Source of the DNA: Calliopum simillimum
Lineage: Eukaryota > Arthropoda > Insecta > Diptera > Lauxaniidae
Direction: 5' to 3'
Length of the DNA: 64,000 nucleotides
Assembly: GCA_951812925.1 (NCBI GenBank)
Contig: OX638368.1
Span: forward strand, 128,611,309 to 128,675,308
Shown: piece by piece, positions 1-12,000 of the stretch
Position numbering within the stretch: position 1 is the first letter of the stretch
Layout: each line of letters opens with the position of its first letter
The notes under the pieces: model-generated
What the model was told of the DNA's origin: nothing
What the model saw: the letters and a program-made list of their open reading frames with translations, nothing else
Database searches by the model: none
Program-made: the position numbers and the translations under genes

Positions 1-155
1 CATCAATTCCACACCATCAAGTAAACTTTTCGTGAAAACAGAGATAAATTTTATTCATTTCTAACAAAATGTCAGCCAATTCATATTATGACATTAGTTT
101 TGCCTCGTTTTGGACTTGCCCCACTTTCATAATAAACGGCTCATATAGCGGTTTT
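1..155. repeat. Fragment of dispersed MITE family A (right half)
   Basis: This is the right half of a dispersed repeat whose complete copy is at 16059-16268 and whose inverted relative is at 55500-55730. Shared stretches include 'aaaatgtcagccaatt', 'tattatgacatta' and a terminal 'aacggctcat'. It lies in the 5' intron or flank of mats. No coding potential is seen. Confidence 0.6.
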
Positions 156-201
156 AATAAAATTTGGGATAATAGCTGTATTTTTGTAGACATCTTACTT
201 T

Positions 202-1092
202 ATAGCCCTGGAAAATAAATCGAAAAAAGAGCTGCTGTGCGAAATAATTCCAAGTGAATTTTTTTCAACGGAATTATCTTAATTAATGCATGATAAATAA
301 AGTGTGAAAAGTCCATTGCAAAGTCGTGTGCGCATAAAAAGTTATTAAGGTTCAAAGGTCGCTAAAATCAGTTTTTTGCAAATATCTCACTAATGCTAAC
401 TTTTACAGAAAAATGTTGGTCTGCAATTTTGTAGTACAGGAAATTTCCTACAAAAGTACGTTAAAAATGTTTTCGTACGACTTATAGTTTAGAAGATCAC
501 CGAATTTAAAAAGTTGTTAACAATTATGATACGAAATGCTACCCATGAGTTCATATTAAAATATCTTACTTTTTAAATAGCGATAACTCTTCAATGAGGA
601 GTCGTGCAAACAAAATGTAAAAAAATCCTTAAAATGCCAAAACCCGGTTTTTACTGAATATCTTCTGTACGGTTGCTTCTATGTTTACACTAATCGTTTA
701 CTTTTTGTAGATTTGGTGATTCTCTACAAAGTTGGCCCTATTACTTTTTATCGTAGTGCTTACCGATTCGGAGATATCCTTCAAAAACCTGAATTTTCGA
801 AGTCTTAACGGTTTTTCAAGAATAACTTTAAGGCCATGGGTCGTTCGAAAAAAAAATTGAATACGCTATATAGAGAATTAAATTATCCTTCAAACGGTAT
901 TTAAATTTTGTTTGCACGACTCCTCATTGAATAGTTATCGCTATTTTGAAAGTAAGATAATAACTTTTTATACGCACACGACTTTACAATGGACTTTTCA
1001 CGCTTTATTTATCATGCATTAATTAAGATAATTCCGGTGAAAAAAGTTCACTTGGAATTATTTCGCAGAAAAATTCTTATTTTCCTGGGCTA
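202..1092. repeat. Long inverted-repeat (foldback-type) element, ~0.9 kb
   Basis: The two ends are inverted copies: 'tatagccctggaaaataa' on the left matches the reverse complement of 'tttcctgggctat' on the right. The outer arms (about 238-355 and 950-1070) match well. Inner blocks around 570-620 and 898-955, containing 'gaggagtcgtgcaaacaaaa', are also inverted to each other. There is no credible ORF. A related copy, itself interrupted, lies at 50220-50960. The element sits inside or just before the mats 5' intron. Confidence 0.7.
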
Positions 1093-1509
1093 TCTATCTT
1101 GTGTAAGCACTTTCTGACAAACGTATTTGAAAGCAACAACAAATGTGCTTAACTTAACCCAGATAAATAAATTTGCACGAAGTTCTGGATCTTACTCTAA
1201 TTCTGTATTCCTTCGTGCGCTGATCCGTAAATTCCAATACCTTCTTTGCTGATATTGTGGGGTTACCAAATTCTGACTATTTGTTTCAAGGCCGAATATG
1301 TAAAAATTTGTCTGTGTGCTTCTTAGAGATCATAATTTAAATATTCTCAGCTTAGTGTGTGTTGAAAACATGTTGGATATGTAATTTTGTTAACGTCTTC
1401 TGCACTATTTGTAAAATTCCAAAGCCAATCCTGCATTTGCTGTTAGTGTTGTCTTGCATTGATAATACCCTATTCCAAAATTGCTTATAATGTTTTCTTT
1501 TATTATTAG

Positions 1510-2707
1510 CGGATCACGTTCCAGCAAAACTTTTAAGCCGAAAAAGAACATACCCGAAGGTACCCATCAATATGACCTAATGAAACATGCAGCAGCTACG
1601 CTTGGATCAGGAAATTTAAGAAATGCAGTTGCGTTACCTGATGGTGAAGATCTCAATGAATGGGTGGCAGTAAATAGTAAGTAAAGATTATAGGTGTTAA
1701 ATATGCTACGATGTAAGAACTGCATAAGTTAAAGAATTAAGTCAAATTTATATTGCTTTCTATTTAAAGGCAATTCACAAGGTGTTGTAATATGTAAAAT
1801 TTTAAGTTAAGTCTAAAACTATACAACTCTGCATGCTGATTTTTTCTTTGTGCTTACATCTTTTTTACACCAGTTTGATAACTTCAAACAATACGATTTT
1901 ACGACACGTTACAACACCTTGCGAATTGCCCACATACTTTAAAGTGTTTTTTAGAAAAACTAGTTCATGTGAAGCACGTTAGACCAAATTTGTTTTCAAA
2001 CTAAGAGAAAATTAAACAAAGCAAGCCACTAGTGGATTTATTACAGAATGCAAGCCTTGGACCGGAGAATTATGAAACCATATTATGAGGCTAAAAAAAT
2101 GTTCATATCTTTAAAAATTTTTAGAGTATTTAATTGTATGTAAATGCTACTCTGGTCGATAACATACCATTAAATTTTTTCTTTTATTACAAGATTTGTA
2201 TTTACATTTACTTCTTAAATTCTTACAGCTGTTGACTTTTTCAATCAAATAAATATGTTATACGGCACTATTACGGAATTTTGCACTGAAGAAAGTTGTG
2301 GCATTATGTCTGCTGGTCCCAAATACGAATATCACTGGGCTGATGGTTTGACAGTTAAGAAACCCATTAAATGTAGTGCACCAAAATATATTGATTACTT
2401 AATGACTTGGGTCCAAGATCAACTTGATGATGAGACATTGTTCCCATCAAAAATTGGTATACCGTTTCCAAAGAATTTTCTTGCCATTGCAAAAACAATA
2501 TTAAAGCGTTTGTTTCGCGTCTATGCACACATTTATCATCAGCATTTTTCCGAGGTTATAACGCTAGGCGAAGAAGCACATTTAAATACATCATTTAAGC
2601 ATTTTATTTTCTTTGTGCAAGAGTTCAACTTAATTGAAAGAAAAGAATTGGCACCGTTGCAGGAACTCATCGATAAGCTAACAGCTAAAGATGAGCGACA
2701 AATATAG
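1510..2707 (+). CDS. mats: Mob1 / Mats, Hippo-pathway kinase activator (5' partial)
   Basis: Seen: coding exons 1510-1676 and 2229-2707, joined in frame through GTAAGT and a TTACAG acceptor (codon ACT split A/CT). They give 214 residues of a MOB1 protein starting at GSRSSKTFKPKKNIPEG and ending at a TAG after DERQI. The zinc-ligand pattern is present: the cysteines of CTEESC and the histidines of HIYHQH. Known of the family: Mob1/Mats is a small globular adaptor, phosphorylated by Hippo, that binds and activates the Warts/LATS and Tricornered kinases to restrain growth. Family length is about 216-219 aa, so only the first 5-6 residues are missing. No 'MDFLF'-type exon is seen between base 1 and 1510; the block begins at a splice acceptor (ATTATTAG), so exon 1 is probably left of the window, with the repeats at 1-1092 inside the intron. 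An upstream in-frame ATG at 1490 is intronic. Confidence 0.95.
1768..1931. repeat. Short MITE in the mats intron
   Basis: Terminal inverted repeats (TIRs) 'ggcaattcacaaggtgttgt' and, in reverse complement, 'acaacaccttgcgaattgcc' bound a 164-bp segment inside the 552-bp mats intron (1677-2228). It is non-coding and probably neutral for splicing, because it leaves both splice sites intact. Confidence 0.6.
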
Positions 2708-2752
2708 AGTATACTGAGTATGTGAAAATTACTTTATTTTATGTTACTCACT

Positions 2753-2759
2753 GAATAAA
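2753..2759 (+). promoter_or_regulatory. mats poly(A) signal
   Basis: AATAAA occurs about 47 bp after the mats stop codon, the usual distance for cleavage and polyadenylation of a short 3' UTR. Confidence 0.6.
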
Positions 2760-3984
2760 ATGTACAATATCAAAAATTATTTTCTTATAATGATTATAAT
2801 ACACACCTACATACATTTATAAATATATATATTGTGAATCACAATATAAAAGCGAGTTTTTTAATATTACATGAAAATTTTAAGAAATGACAATTTTTGT
2901 AATTAATTTAGTTTTGTAGAATCATGCTTAATGCTTAATTTTAGTCGAAATGCTTTTTATCAATTGAAATGCTTGTGTAAAACAAATGTTTGTATTTTAT
3001 TTTTAAGCTTCTTTATTTTAACGCATTGATACGACTTTAAGTAATTACTTTTGTTCCTAAGGTAATGTTTTAATGTTTTGCAATCGAAGAATTAATTTGA
3101 ATTGTTCAGAATACAATCAGTAAACAAAATCTAAACATATGAAAGAAATGATAGTTTTATCATTAGAGGAGGTCATACTACAAATGCACATAACACAATT
3201 GCAGTAAATTTCTATTTACGTTGTTTTAATCGTGGCTTGTTATGTTGTTCATTAATTCGATTAACTTGGGATGACATTTAAAAACGTGCGTTAACATCTT
3301 CGTCAGTAAATTTTTTCTCTGCTATAATTAGACACACTAGCTAAGTTGCAAAAAAGAATTACATTACTTATTTATTGGAACATATGGTATCACTTTTTAA
3401 TGCTTGCGCAATTTATGGTGCGATAAAGTTCGAATCTTGATAAAAACGTTCAGCAAATGCAATTTGTTACATGTTTTTCGTTGATTTACTTGTTCCATAT
3501 GTATTTTGAGGTACTAAATCCTAAGCTGTTGCTTATTTTGAAGCTTTGTTATTAAAAAAAAAAGCTTGCAGGTACCGTATTTGAAGAAAGTTCAAGACAA
3601 TCACTGACGTTACTTCCTAACGTTTTAAGAATTTTTAGAATACCAGTTTCTCAATATGTTTTTGTAATTAAAATGTATGAAATCTATCAGGCCTGTTCCG
3701 AAATCCGTGTGATTTCAATTGCTTTTCATTTAGGAGGCTTTTTGCTGAAAACTTCGATTTTATCTGATATTTCCTAAACGTTACTTTTTCTTTAATGCAA
3801 ATCAATTATTTGTAGAACCTGTAATTCTCCACAAAAGAGATTCTTAAACCTTTCATCAAAAAGCTTCCGAAATTAAAAGTATGTAATTGAAACCACAAGG
3901 ATTACAGGCCTGTATGAGTGACTTTTCAGTAGGTATTGAGCAAATTTTTTTTTTTTTTTTTCTTTTAGCAGAAACCAAGTTAGG
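2760..3984. other. Intergenic, nothing recognised
   Basis: AT-rich sequence downstream of mats. No gene, RNA gene or clear inverted repeat was found; reading frames are short and random. Confidence 0.5.
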
Positions 3985-4240
3985 AAATGACGCCCAAAAA
4001 TAAAGACGAATTAACGCCCAAATTATTTTCGTGAACATATATTTGAGTGATAATCATTTTGGAAATAACTCCCAAACAAAAACGAAATAACATCCAAAAT
4101 AAAAACGAATTATCGCCCAAAAAATATGAAATAATATTTTGGGCGATAATCATTTTGGAAATAACGCCCAAAATTTATTTATATGAAAATAATTGGGAGC
4201 GTTATTTGGTTTTTTGTTTTTTAATGAAATAACGCCTATA
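3985..4240. repeat. Inverted word array, 'ATAACGCCCAAA'
   Basis: At least four direct and two inverted copies of the word 'aacgcccaaa' and close variants lie in about 250 bp, for example near 3988, 4011, 4113, 4139 (as ttttgggcgat) and 4161. The phrase 'gataatcattttggaaataa' occurs twice. The arrangement resembles the word-array elements elsewhere in the window, but I could not find ends or a target duplication. Short frames here are by-products of the array. Confidence 0.5.
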
Positions 4241-4244
4241 ATAA

Positions 4245-5665
4245 TTAATTAATTATTTTTTTTTTGTTTAACTATCACCATTATCTTTTATTACCTACAC
4301 GTACTCGTATCTTTTAAAGACTGACAATTCCTATATTTTTGATTGGGCTTAAATATATTAGTACATATTTCCTATCGGTCAAGTGGATGCATAATACAAT
4401 TAATCTTTGATAAAAAAAACTCGAAACAAATGGATCGACATGACATAAACGCTGATTTTGATGGTTAATTTGATTGATAATTCGATGTTTTTGTAAGTCG
4501 AACTTTTTTGTGAATAATGGTATTTCGGGTTATCAAGCTTGACTGTATATAAAAAAGTTCTTGCGCCCAATATTAATCAATGAAAAAGTATAGCATCAAA
4601 CCAAAAAAATTTTACAACCATTAATACAGTATGTACCGGAAAGATTTTTTTAGTTTTTACAAGCAATTGCGACTGGTATGGTATCCTTCATTCGGAGTCT
4701 GTACTATATTTAATGAAAAAGCCTTAATAAAATAGTTAGGTATGTATATTGTATTAAAAAGCTAAGGAGTCAATGTTTCCACTATGCTATCAAAATTTCA
4801 TTTTATTTCCAATTTAACATAGTTAAGATAAGAAAACTAAATTGAACAACTTTGTAATACTATAATCTGAATTACATTTTTTATTACAGAAAGTTACTAA
4901 TACTTACAATAAACAAAAAAACGTTCGTATTATGCAATATTTATTAGATATACATACAACAATTTGCAATTAAAATAAGTTTTTTTTTTCTTTAATTTAC
5001 ACTCATAAATTATATGTGTGCGGCTATCGTGATTATTCATAAATGATTTTATGCTATTCTTTTAAAGAAGAATGATAAAATATCGAAATTATGAATTAAG
5101 TATTTCATACTTGTATTTTATTTTGTATTTAATACATTAAAATAAATGTAAATTTTTTTAAAATTTTTTTGTTTTAATTATGTAATGGAAATCAGCTTTA
5201 GTGTTTATGGCCTAGGTATGGAAGACAAAACGAATCGAGGGAATGAAAGTCAATCGTTAATATCGGCCGATGAAAACTTTTCCTGAAGAACTTGCGTTGA
5301 CCTAAGCGTCCATTTAAGTTCAAAGGACAAAGTTTGTAAAACAAATTCTTGTTTTAATTTTTAAGATGTCAGCAGTTGAAAATCAGTCATTCGATTCATT
5401 TTGTCTTTCATGCTATGGCTATTAATTTTGTTGAACTTGTATATGGAAAAAGATTATTTTGATTTGGAAGTTAAAATTGAATTGAAAAAATTTGGTTGCG
5501 AAAAGGTTTAACTTGGATGGAATACCTGTAGACAAGCGAAATTCCCAAAACTTACGGAATGAGCCAGAGTTACGAGAGTTGACACATGCAGCTCTAAAAT
5601 TCATATTTGTAATACCTATAATACCGATATTTCATTTACACACCAAACACAAATAAATTTACATT
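4245..5665. other. Intergenic, nothing recognised
   Basis: About 1.4 kb of AT-rich DNA with short homopolymer runs. No supported gene. No repeat family was matched to the rest of the window. Confidence 0.45.
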
Positions 5666-5669
5666 AATG

Positions 5670-5790
5670 TTATTCCTTAAAACAGGTAAAATCCACGAAA
5701 ACCTCGTAAATTCGTAAAACAGTCAAAGTTCGTACTGACTATTACGAGTTTACGAGGTTTTCAAGGCTTTTACACGTTTTAAGTAATACC
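5670..5790. repeat. Palindromic MITE (copy 1 of 2)
   Basis: A hairpin-like element. 'cctcgtaaattcgtaaaac' on one side faces 'tacgagtttacgagg' on the other, and the outer ends read 'tattccttaaaac' and 'gttttaagtaatacc'. A second copy with the same ends lies at 59355-59478. Confidence 0.65.
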
Positions 5791-6047
5791 TTCATTAAAA
5801 AGGTGTCAAAAAATAATGATCTAAATGCACTTAAACTATAAAAGTTTTGTTAATCTTAATATATTTCTGATAGGAATATGAAAAGAGACTTTACCTTATT
5901 AAAGGAAATTTTTAGGGTTTTATGTTTTCTATTTTTGGCTTAATAAGATCTTACTTTATTGTTTATATAACAATTCTTAATTTTCTAATTTGATAAATCC
6001 AAGTCGGATCGGATAAATAAATCGGATCGCCATAAATTTTTTTGTTA

Positions 6048-9000
6048 TTACTTGTTTAACTTGCTTTTGTACTTGTCATTTTCTACATAAAATTCTGCAT
6101 TGTTCTCTACCAGTTCTTTCCATTTAAACGCTAGATCTTGATAGCTGGGTCCATTACCGCCTAGTTCTTTTGGTAAATTAGGTAATTGCAGCGAGCAGTT
6201 ATTCTTTTGTATACTAACTCGAGATCGCATTTTTGCAGTCATGAAAACCCTTTTAAAAAAAAAAAATAAAAACAAAATTGGTTAAATAAGCTACTAAAAT
6301 TATGCGAAATTTTTTGCTACGAAACACTTGTTCCATTAAATCTTAACAAGCCCGGTCAACTATGAAATTCTGTTTGGAGAGACATTTTTCTTTTGAATTA
6401 CTTAATACATTGTTACCAAAACTGCCCAAGGATAATAGTGTCTAGCACGTTAGGATTTTGAGATATCCTTATCTAAAAGTGCGTCAAATAAAGTTTTTCG
6501 TCTTATTAGAAATAATATCAAGACAAGGCGAATTTTAACCATTTACCTGATATGGTATTTAAAAGTACTTTTACTTCAATTCAAAATTCACTTTATATTG
6601 ATATCATTGTTTTTCTCCGAAATTTCATGAACTAAAATATCGAAAAAATCGTGTCCTTAAATACAAAGAACTATGTGTATTATATCGCCACTTCAATACT
6701 ACTTAGGTTACTCCAATTTTCTGGTTTTGAGATAATTAAATTTTTAGATTTTTTTCTTATAACTTTGCAATGGTGCCACTTTAGAGAACTCTGGTTGGAC
6801 AGGATTGTGCACCAAACCATTAAGAATAGCATAGACAGACCACATATCCAAAGAATGATAACGTCGGAGGTACCGCTGAATCTGAATCCGGTCCCAGAAT
6901 TACTCTTACATCGTCAGTATTTAAAAATAACCTAAGCTGAACAGTTAACAAACGGTAACGGTTATTCGTTTTTATAGTCTACGATATTTCGGAGAAAACA
7001 CAAAAGATATCCCTAAAATTTAAGATGGGTGCTTAAGGCAAAGACTTGTAGTTTCAGCTACTAAGTTTTTTGGATAAAATTTGCCTTGTCATATAATATA
7101 AATCAAAAAAGAGCAAAAAAAAGTTCTATTTTTTAACAAATAAAGGAAAAAAGACACATCATTGTTTTTATAATATAAATTTTATAAGTATCCCGAATTC
7201 GAGTCCCGGTACGAATAGTTACCCTTATCATTTAATTCGATTTCGATTGGAACTTAATCGAATCAAGACTTCTGTTATCATGTATTTTGGTTTCCGTAAA
7301 CGAAATCGAAAATTTGTATTTGTATTCGTAAATAAATACAAATGCAAAAAAAAACAAAATCTATTTCTATAAATAGAAATCGCGATTTTTGATTTCGTTT
7401 ACGGAAATCAAAATACATGCACCCTTATCATCTAATTCGATTTCGATTGCAACTAAAACGAATCGAGGTTTTGCCATCATATATTTTGATTTCCAGAATC
7501 GAAAATTTTTACAAACCAAATCGAACTATTGTAGATGATTTCGATTCTGGAAATCAAAATATATGATAGCAAAATCTTGTGATTTCTACCCACTCTATAT
7601 TTTAAACTTTCCCTTACTCTTGTGCCCATATAAAATTATAAGTAATTTCTTTTCTCATACCTGAATGTGTTCAAAATTAGATTAACATGTGTTGGCGTAT
7701 TTACGAATTCTAAAAGCTTTGGCTGACATGGATATGCTTGCCAACTGTCCACAGACCGCTTTATTAACTTTGGATTCAATTGTAGTGCATGACCTAATTG
7801 TACACCCACCATGTCAAATATGGCTACAATACCGTTGGTACAATTATCTGGCTCAAGTTTGAGTAGTAAGTCCAATATCATTTTGCTTACCTGCATAAAT
7901 AAGAAAAGTTTTCCGCATCTTATTAGAGTTATTCAAGCCTATCATTGAATCCATCGTAGATACGAATTTCGTGAGATCTACGAAAGTGCTATCATTGAAT
8001 TCGAATTGCTACGACGTGAATTCAAAATTCGTAGATTGGGATCACTTACTCCATCCGAAACTCAAATTTTTTTTTAGTTTTCGACGACTAGATTTGACTA
8101 TCAAAGAAATATCATAATTTTATTTAAGAAATACTTCAAACTCCATGAATTTCGAAGTTACGTTCGTAATTTGTTGAAATCAATAATAGCATTTTCGTAG
8201 ACCTCACGAAACTCGTATCTACGATGGATTCAATGATAGGCCTGATTGTTTGTGGACTTTGTCATTTGCGAACTTACTTTAAATACATTATTTTGCGCAT
8301 GCACTTTTGGATTATGTGCTGATGTCCTGATAACTACAACCTTACGTTGTTCTAAATCGACTCCATCTATTGGAAGAAAAACTCCTATACTCAGGAGTTC
8401 CTGAAGTTCGGGTAAAAATGGATCTCGATTTGAAAACCATTCAACACGTTCAGCGCGCATTAGATAAAAACTAATAAAAAGAGAAGATAAAAATGTGAAT
8501 CGCTTTAGAGTTTATTTGAAGGGTATTTTTATGATTAACATGAATTTTCTACATAAATTTAAACAATGAAAACTGTAAATACATAATTTTTATTTTTATT
8601 TATTCGCCTGTAAAAGATTTAGAGAGAGAATTGAATTATAGTACAGTAAAATTAGATAAAATATTAATGGAAAACAAAAAAAAAAAAAAAAAAAAAAATA
8701 ATTCGGCCTTGAAACTTAGCACTAAGCTATAATTAGTAATTATTAATTACTATATAAAAAATCAAACTAAAAAAAGTTTTAAGCAAAAATTATAGCTGAC
8801 GTTATTCTGCCAAGGTGTTCAAACAAGACATTTTAATAGAACGACTTAGGGTACCCTTTTTGCTGAAATCAATAATCCTTAATCTCCTGAGTAAAATGAC
8901 ATGCTTTTTAAAACCTAAGCCTTGGCACTTCCTTTTTTTTTGGCAAAATGGCTTAATAGATACTTTCTAAAGATCTTCTAAGGGAAGTAGAAAAATTAAA

Positions 9001-12000
9001 TGAAATAAAAATAGCCATTTTTGATGTATTTGTTGATGCTGATTCAGAATCCAGTCTCAAAATTGGTTTATCTTGAATGGTTTTTGAGATAAAGGAGGAA
9101 AAAAGAGATATCGATACAATTAAAATTGTGTTTTGAAGAGAAAAACTGAAACTTTCAACCAATTTATCACGTTTCATAGCTTAAAATAGCCTAGTGTTGT
9201 AATACGAGGGGTACTATTTATATTTCGGGAACTGGCCACACTAAAAGCTGGAAATTTCATAATAAAGTTTGACATTTTTTAGCATAAACGTACTCACAAC
9301 GTTTTGATGAACAAGTGTTATTTTTTTTGTTTACAGTGAGTTAAGAAATTCAATTTCTCCATTGAAAATTTAAGCGATTGATAAATTATGGTGTTTCCAA
9401 CGAGAACAAACATTTTTTACAACTAAGTGTTCATGCAAAATCGAATGTATTGAAGTGGAACTAATGTGCATGGATGCCTCTATCTCATGATATGCCACAT
9501 GATGATCTTGCATTATCAGTTCATGCACTGTATCGATGTTTTGTGGCACAACAACCGATTTTGGACGACCTTAACGGAATTCGTCAGCGGCCGAATTACG
9601 ACCACGATTGAATTCACTATACCAGCGATATACTGTGGTTTTTGACCGTGCTTTATCGCCATACATAGAACTGAAATCATCGGCACATTTTGGTTGACAT
9701 AATCACGTCGAAATTTGTGAAAAATAATCCAACGAAAACCTTTTCTTGAAATTTCCATTTTTTGGCCAAATTGATTTTCTTAACTCACTGTAAACAAAAC
9801 AAATAGCACTTGTACATTAAAACGTTGTGAGTACGTTTATGCTAAAAAATGTCAAACTTTATTGTGGTGTTGCCAGATTTTAGCTATTAACATTATTGTT
9901 GCCAGTTCCCGACATATAAGTAGTGCCCTACGTATCGCTACAAAAATAGCGAAAAACGGTGTTTTTTGTTAAGATATCTCAAAAATTATTTGAGGTACAG
10001 CAATTTCGAAACTGGATTCGGAATCAGCATTGACAAGTTCAAGTTCAAGTTCAAATGATTTATTGAGACAAAACGTACTTAAACAATTAACTCATATATA
10101 CAAATATGGAACAATAACAATAAATGATATATTCAGGGCTGTAAAAGGTATGGCCTTCGATAAAATTATATGAAACATGCTACGATGCAAAAATTAAATA
10201 TATTAGCAAAATGCAAATTGATTGCAGGAATTAAGATTTAAAATTAAGCTCTTGCTCCCGGAGCTTATAAAAAGTTACTTAAAATTAACGAAGAAAACAT
10301 TTTAAACTTAAAACTAATAACACAAAATCGAGCTTATTTTTTAAGTAATAGATCATCTAAAACTTAGCTCGGGAAAATTGCTAGAAACAGTTACTCATTC
10401 AAATTTCTTTTCACAAAAATGAAGAAAAAGTTACCAATGACATATAATTTAATCTCAATGTGATGAAAAATTCATGAACGTTAACCGCGGTTATTACTAG
10501 TAAGTACCTTTTGGTAAAAAGTTGGAACCAGAGGTGAGGTAGGAGAACCTGCCAACACCTCATCTAGAGAAATAGAGTTGATACTTAGTGGTGATAAGTA
10601 ATATTGATTATCCCAAGGCGAATTACTTAAAGAGTCAACAATATTTTTAATTAAATCATTATCTACAAAGCACAAAGTAATTTTTTTCATTAAAGTAAGA
10701 GAATATCTCATTAATGGTTCTATTCTTGACTTGTTATAGATAAAAGCATTAGAATATTTCTTATTAATACTTTGGTAGTTTTTATTAATGCATTGTCTCA
10801 GCAAGTTTCTTTCAAAAATCTCTAACTCTTTAGCTACAGTAGGAGAAATAGAAAACCAGCAAGGGAAGGCATAAGTAATAATCGGTCTTATTAAGGTTTT
10901 ATAAAAAAGAAGCTTTGTGTCAACTGAAAGGCTATTTTTCCTAAGATAGTGGTATAAGGGACAGGCAGCTCTCTTGGCTTTACCTAAGGCTAATCTCGCA
11001 TGTGAGTTAAAATTTACACCAAGGTATTTAATGTGCTGATTAAAAGGAATTCTAGCTCCATCAATTTCAAGAATCAACGATTTGCTGGCCTTCGCAATTC
11101 CAGAAGGACCTTTACCAGCAGCATTCCTAAAGCAAATGCATTCTGTTTTCGAAAAATTAATCTTAATGCCCCAAGTCTTATAAAATTTATGGATATCTTG
11201 AATATGTAAACTAACTTTTGATAAGGCTTCTACAGGGTTTCTACTATGTGCATAAACAAAAGTATCATCAGCATATAATAGTGCAGTAGAACCATTAGGA
11301 TGCATGTGTGGAAAATCGCTCATAAAAATATTGAATAGTAGAGGGCCTAAGATTGAACCTTGGGGAACTCCACGACCTATTTGTTTAAGTTCTGATTGAG
11401 CTTGCTGAATTTGAGTGAAAAAAAAACGGTTTGATAAAAAGCTATCGATGATTTTAAAAATAAGCGGAGGAAAATTGTTTTGAATTAATTTGAAAAGGAG
11501 ACCATTCCACCACACACTGTCAAAAGCTTTTTCAACATCAATAGAACATCCGATTGTACAATTTTTGTCTCTAAGTTTAGAAGTAACATCGCTATGAATT
11601 TTCAGAAGTGCGTGCATCGTTGAGTGACCCTTTTTAAAACCAAATTGAAAATCAGAAATACCACTGATGCCATTGCTGGAAAATTCCTCTATTTTGAAAT
11701 AAATTATCCTTTCAAGAATTTTTCCAACATTTGACAACAGAGAGATTGGTCTAAAGTTCGAAATATCAATCAAACCTCTTTTCTTTGGAATAGGAAGTAA
11801 TTTAGCTATTTTCCAGCTTAAAGGAAAATAACCATTATTTAAACAATTAAAATGGCTATTTTAATATTTTTTCTTTTTTTATTTTGTTTACTTTCCTTAG
11901 AAGATCTTTGAAAACTATTAAACCATTATGCCAAAAAAAAAAGAAGTGCGAAGTTTCGATTTTAAAAAGCATGTCATTTTATTCATGAGACACAGGTCAA

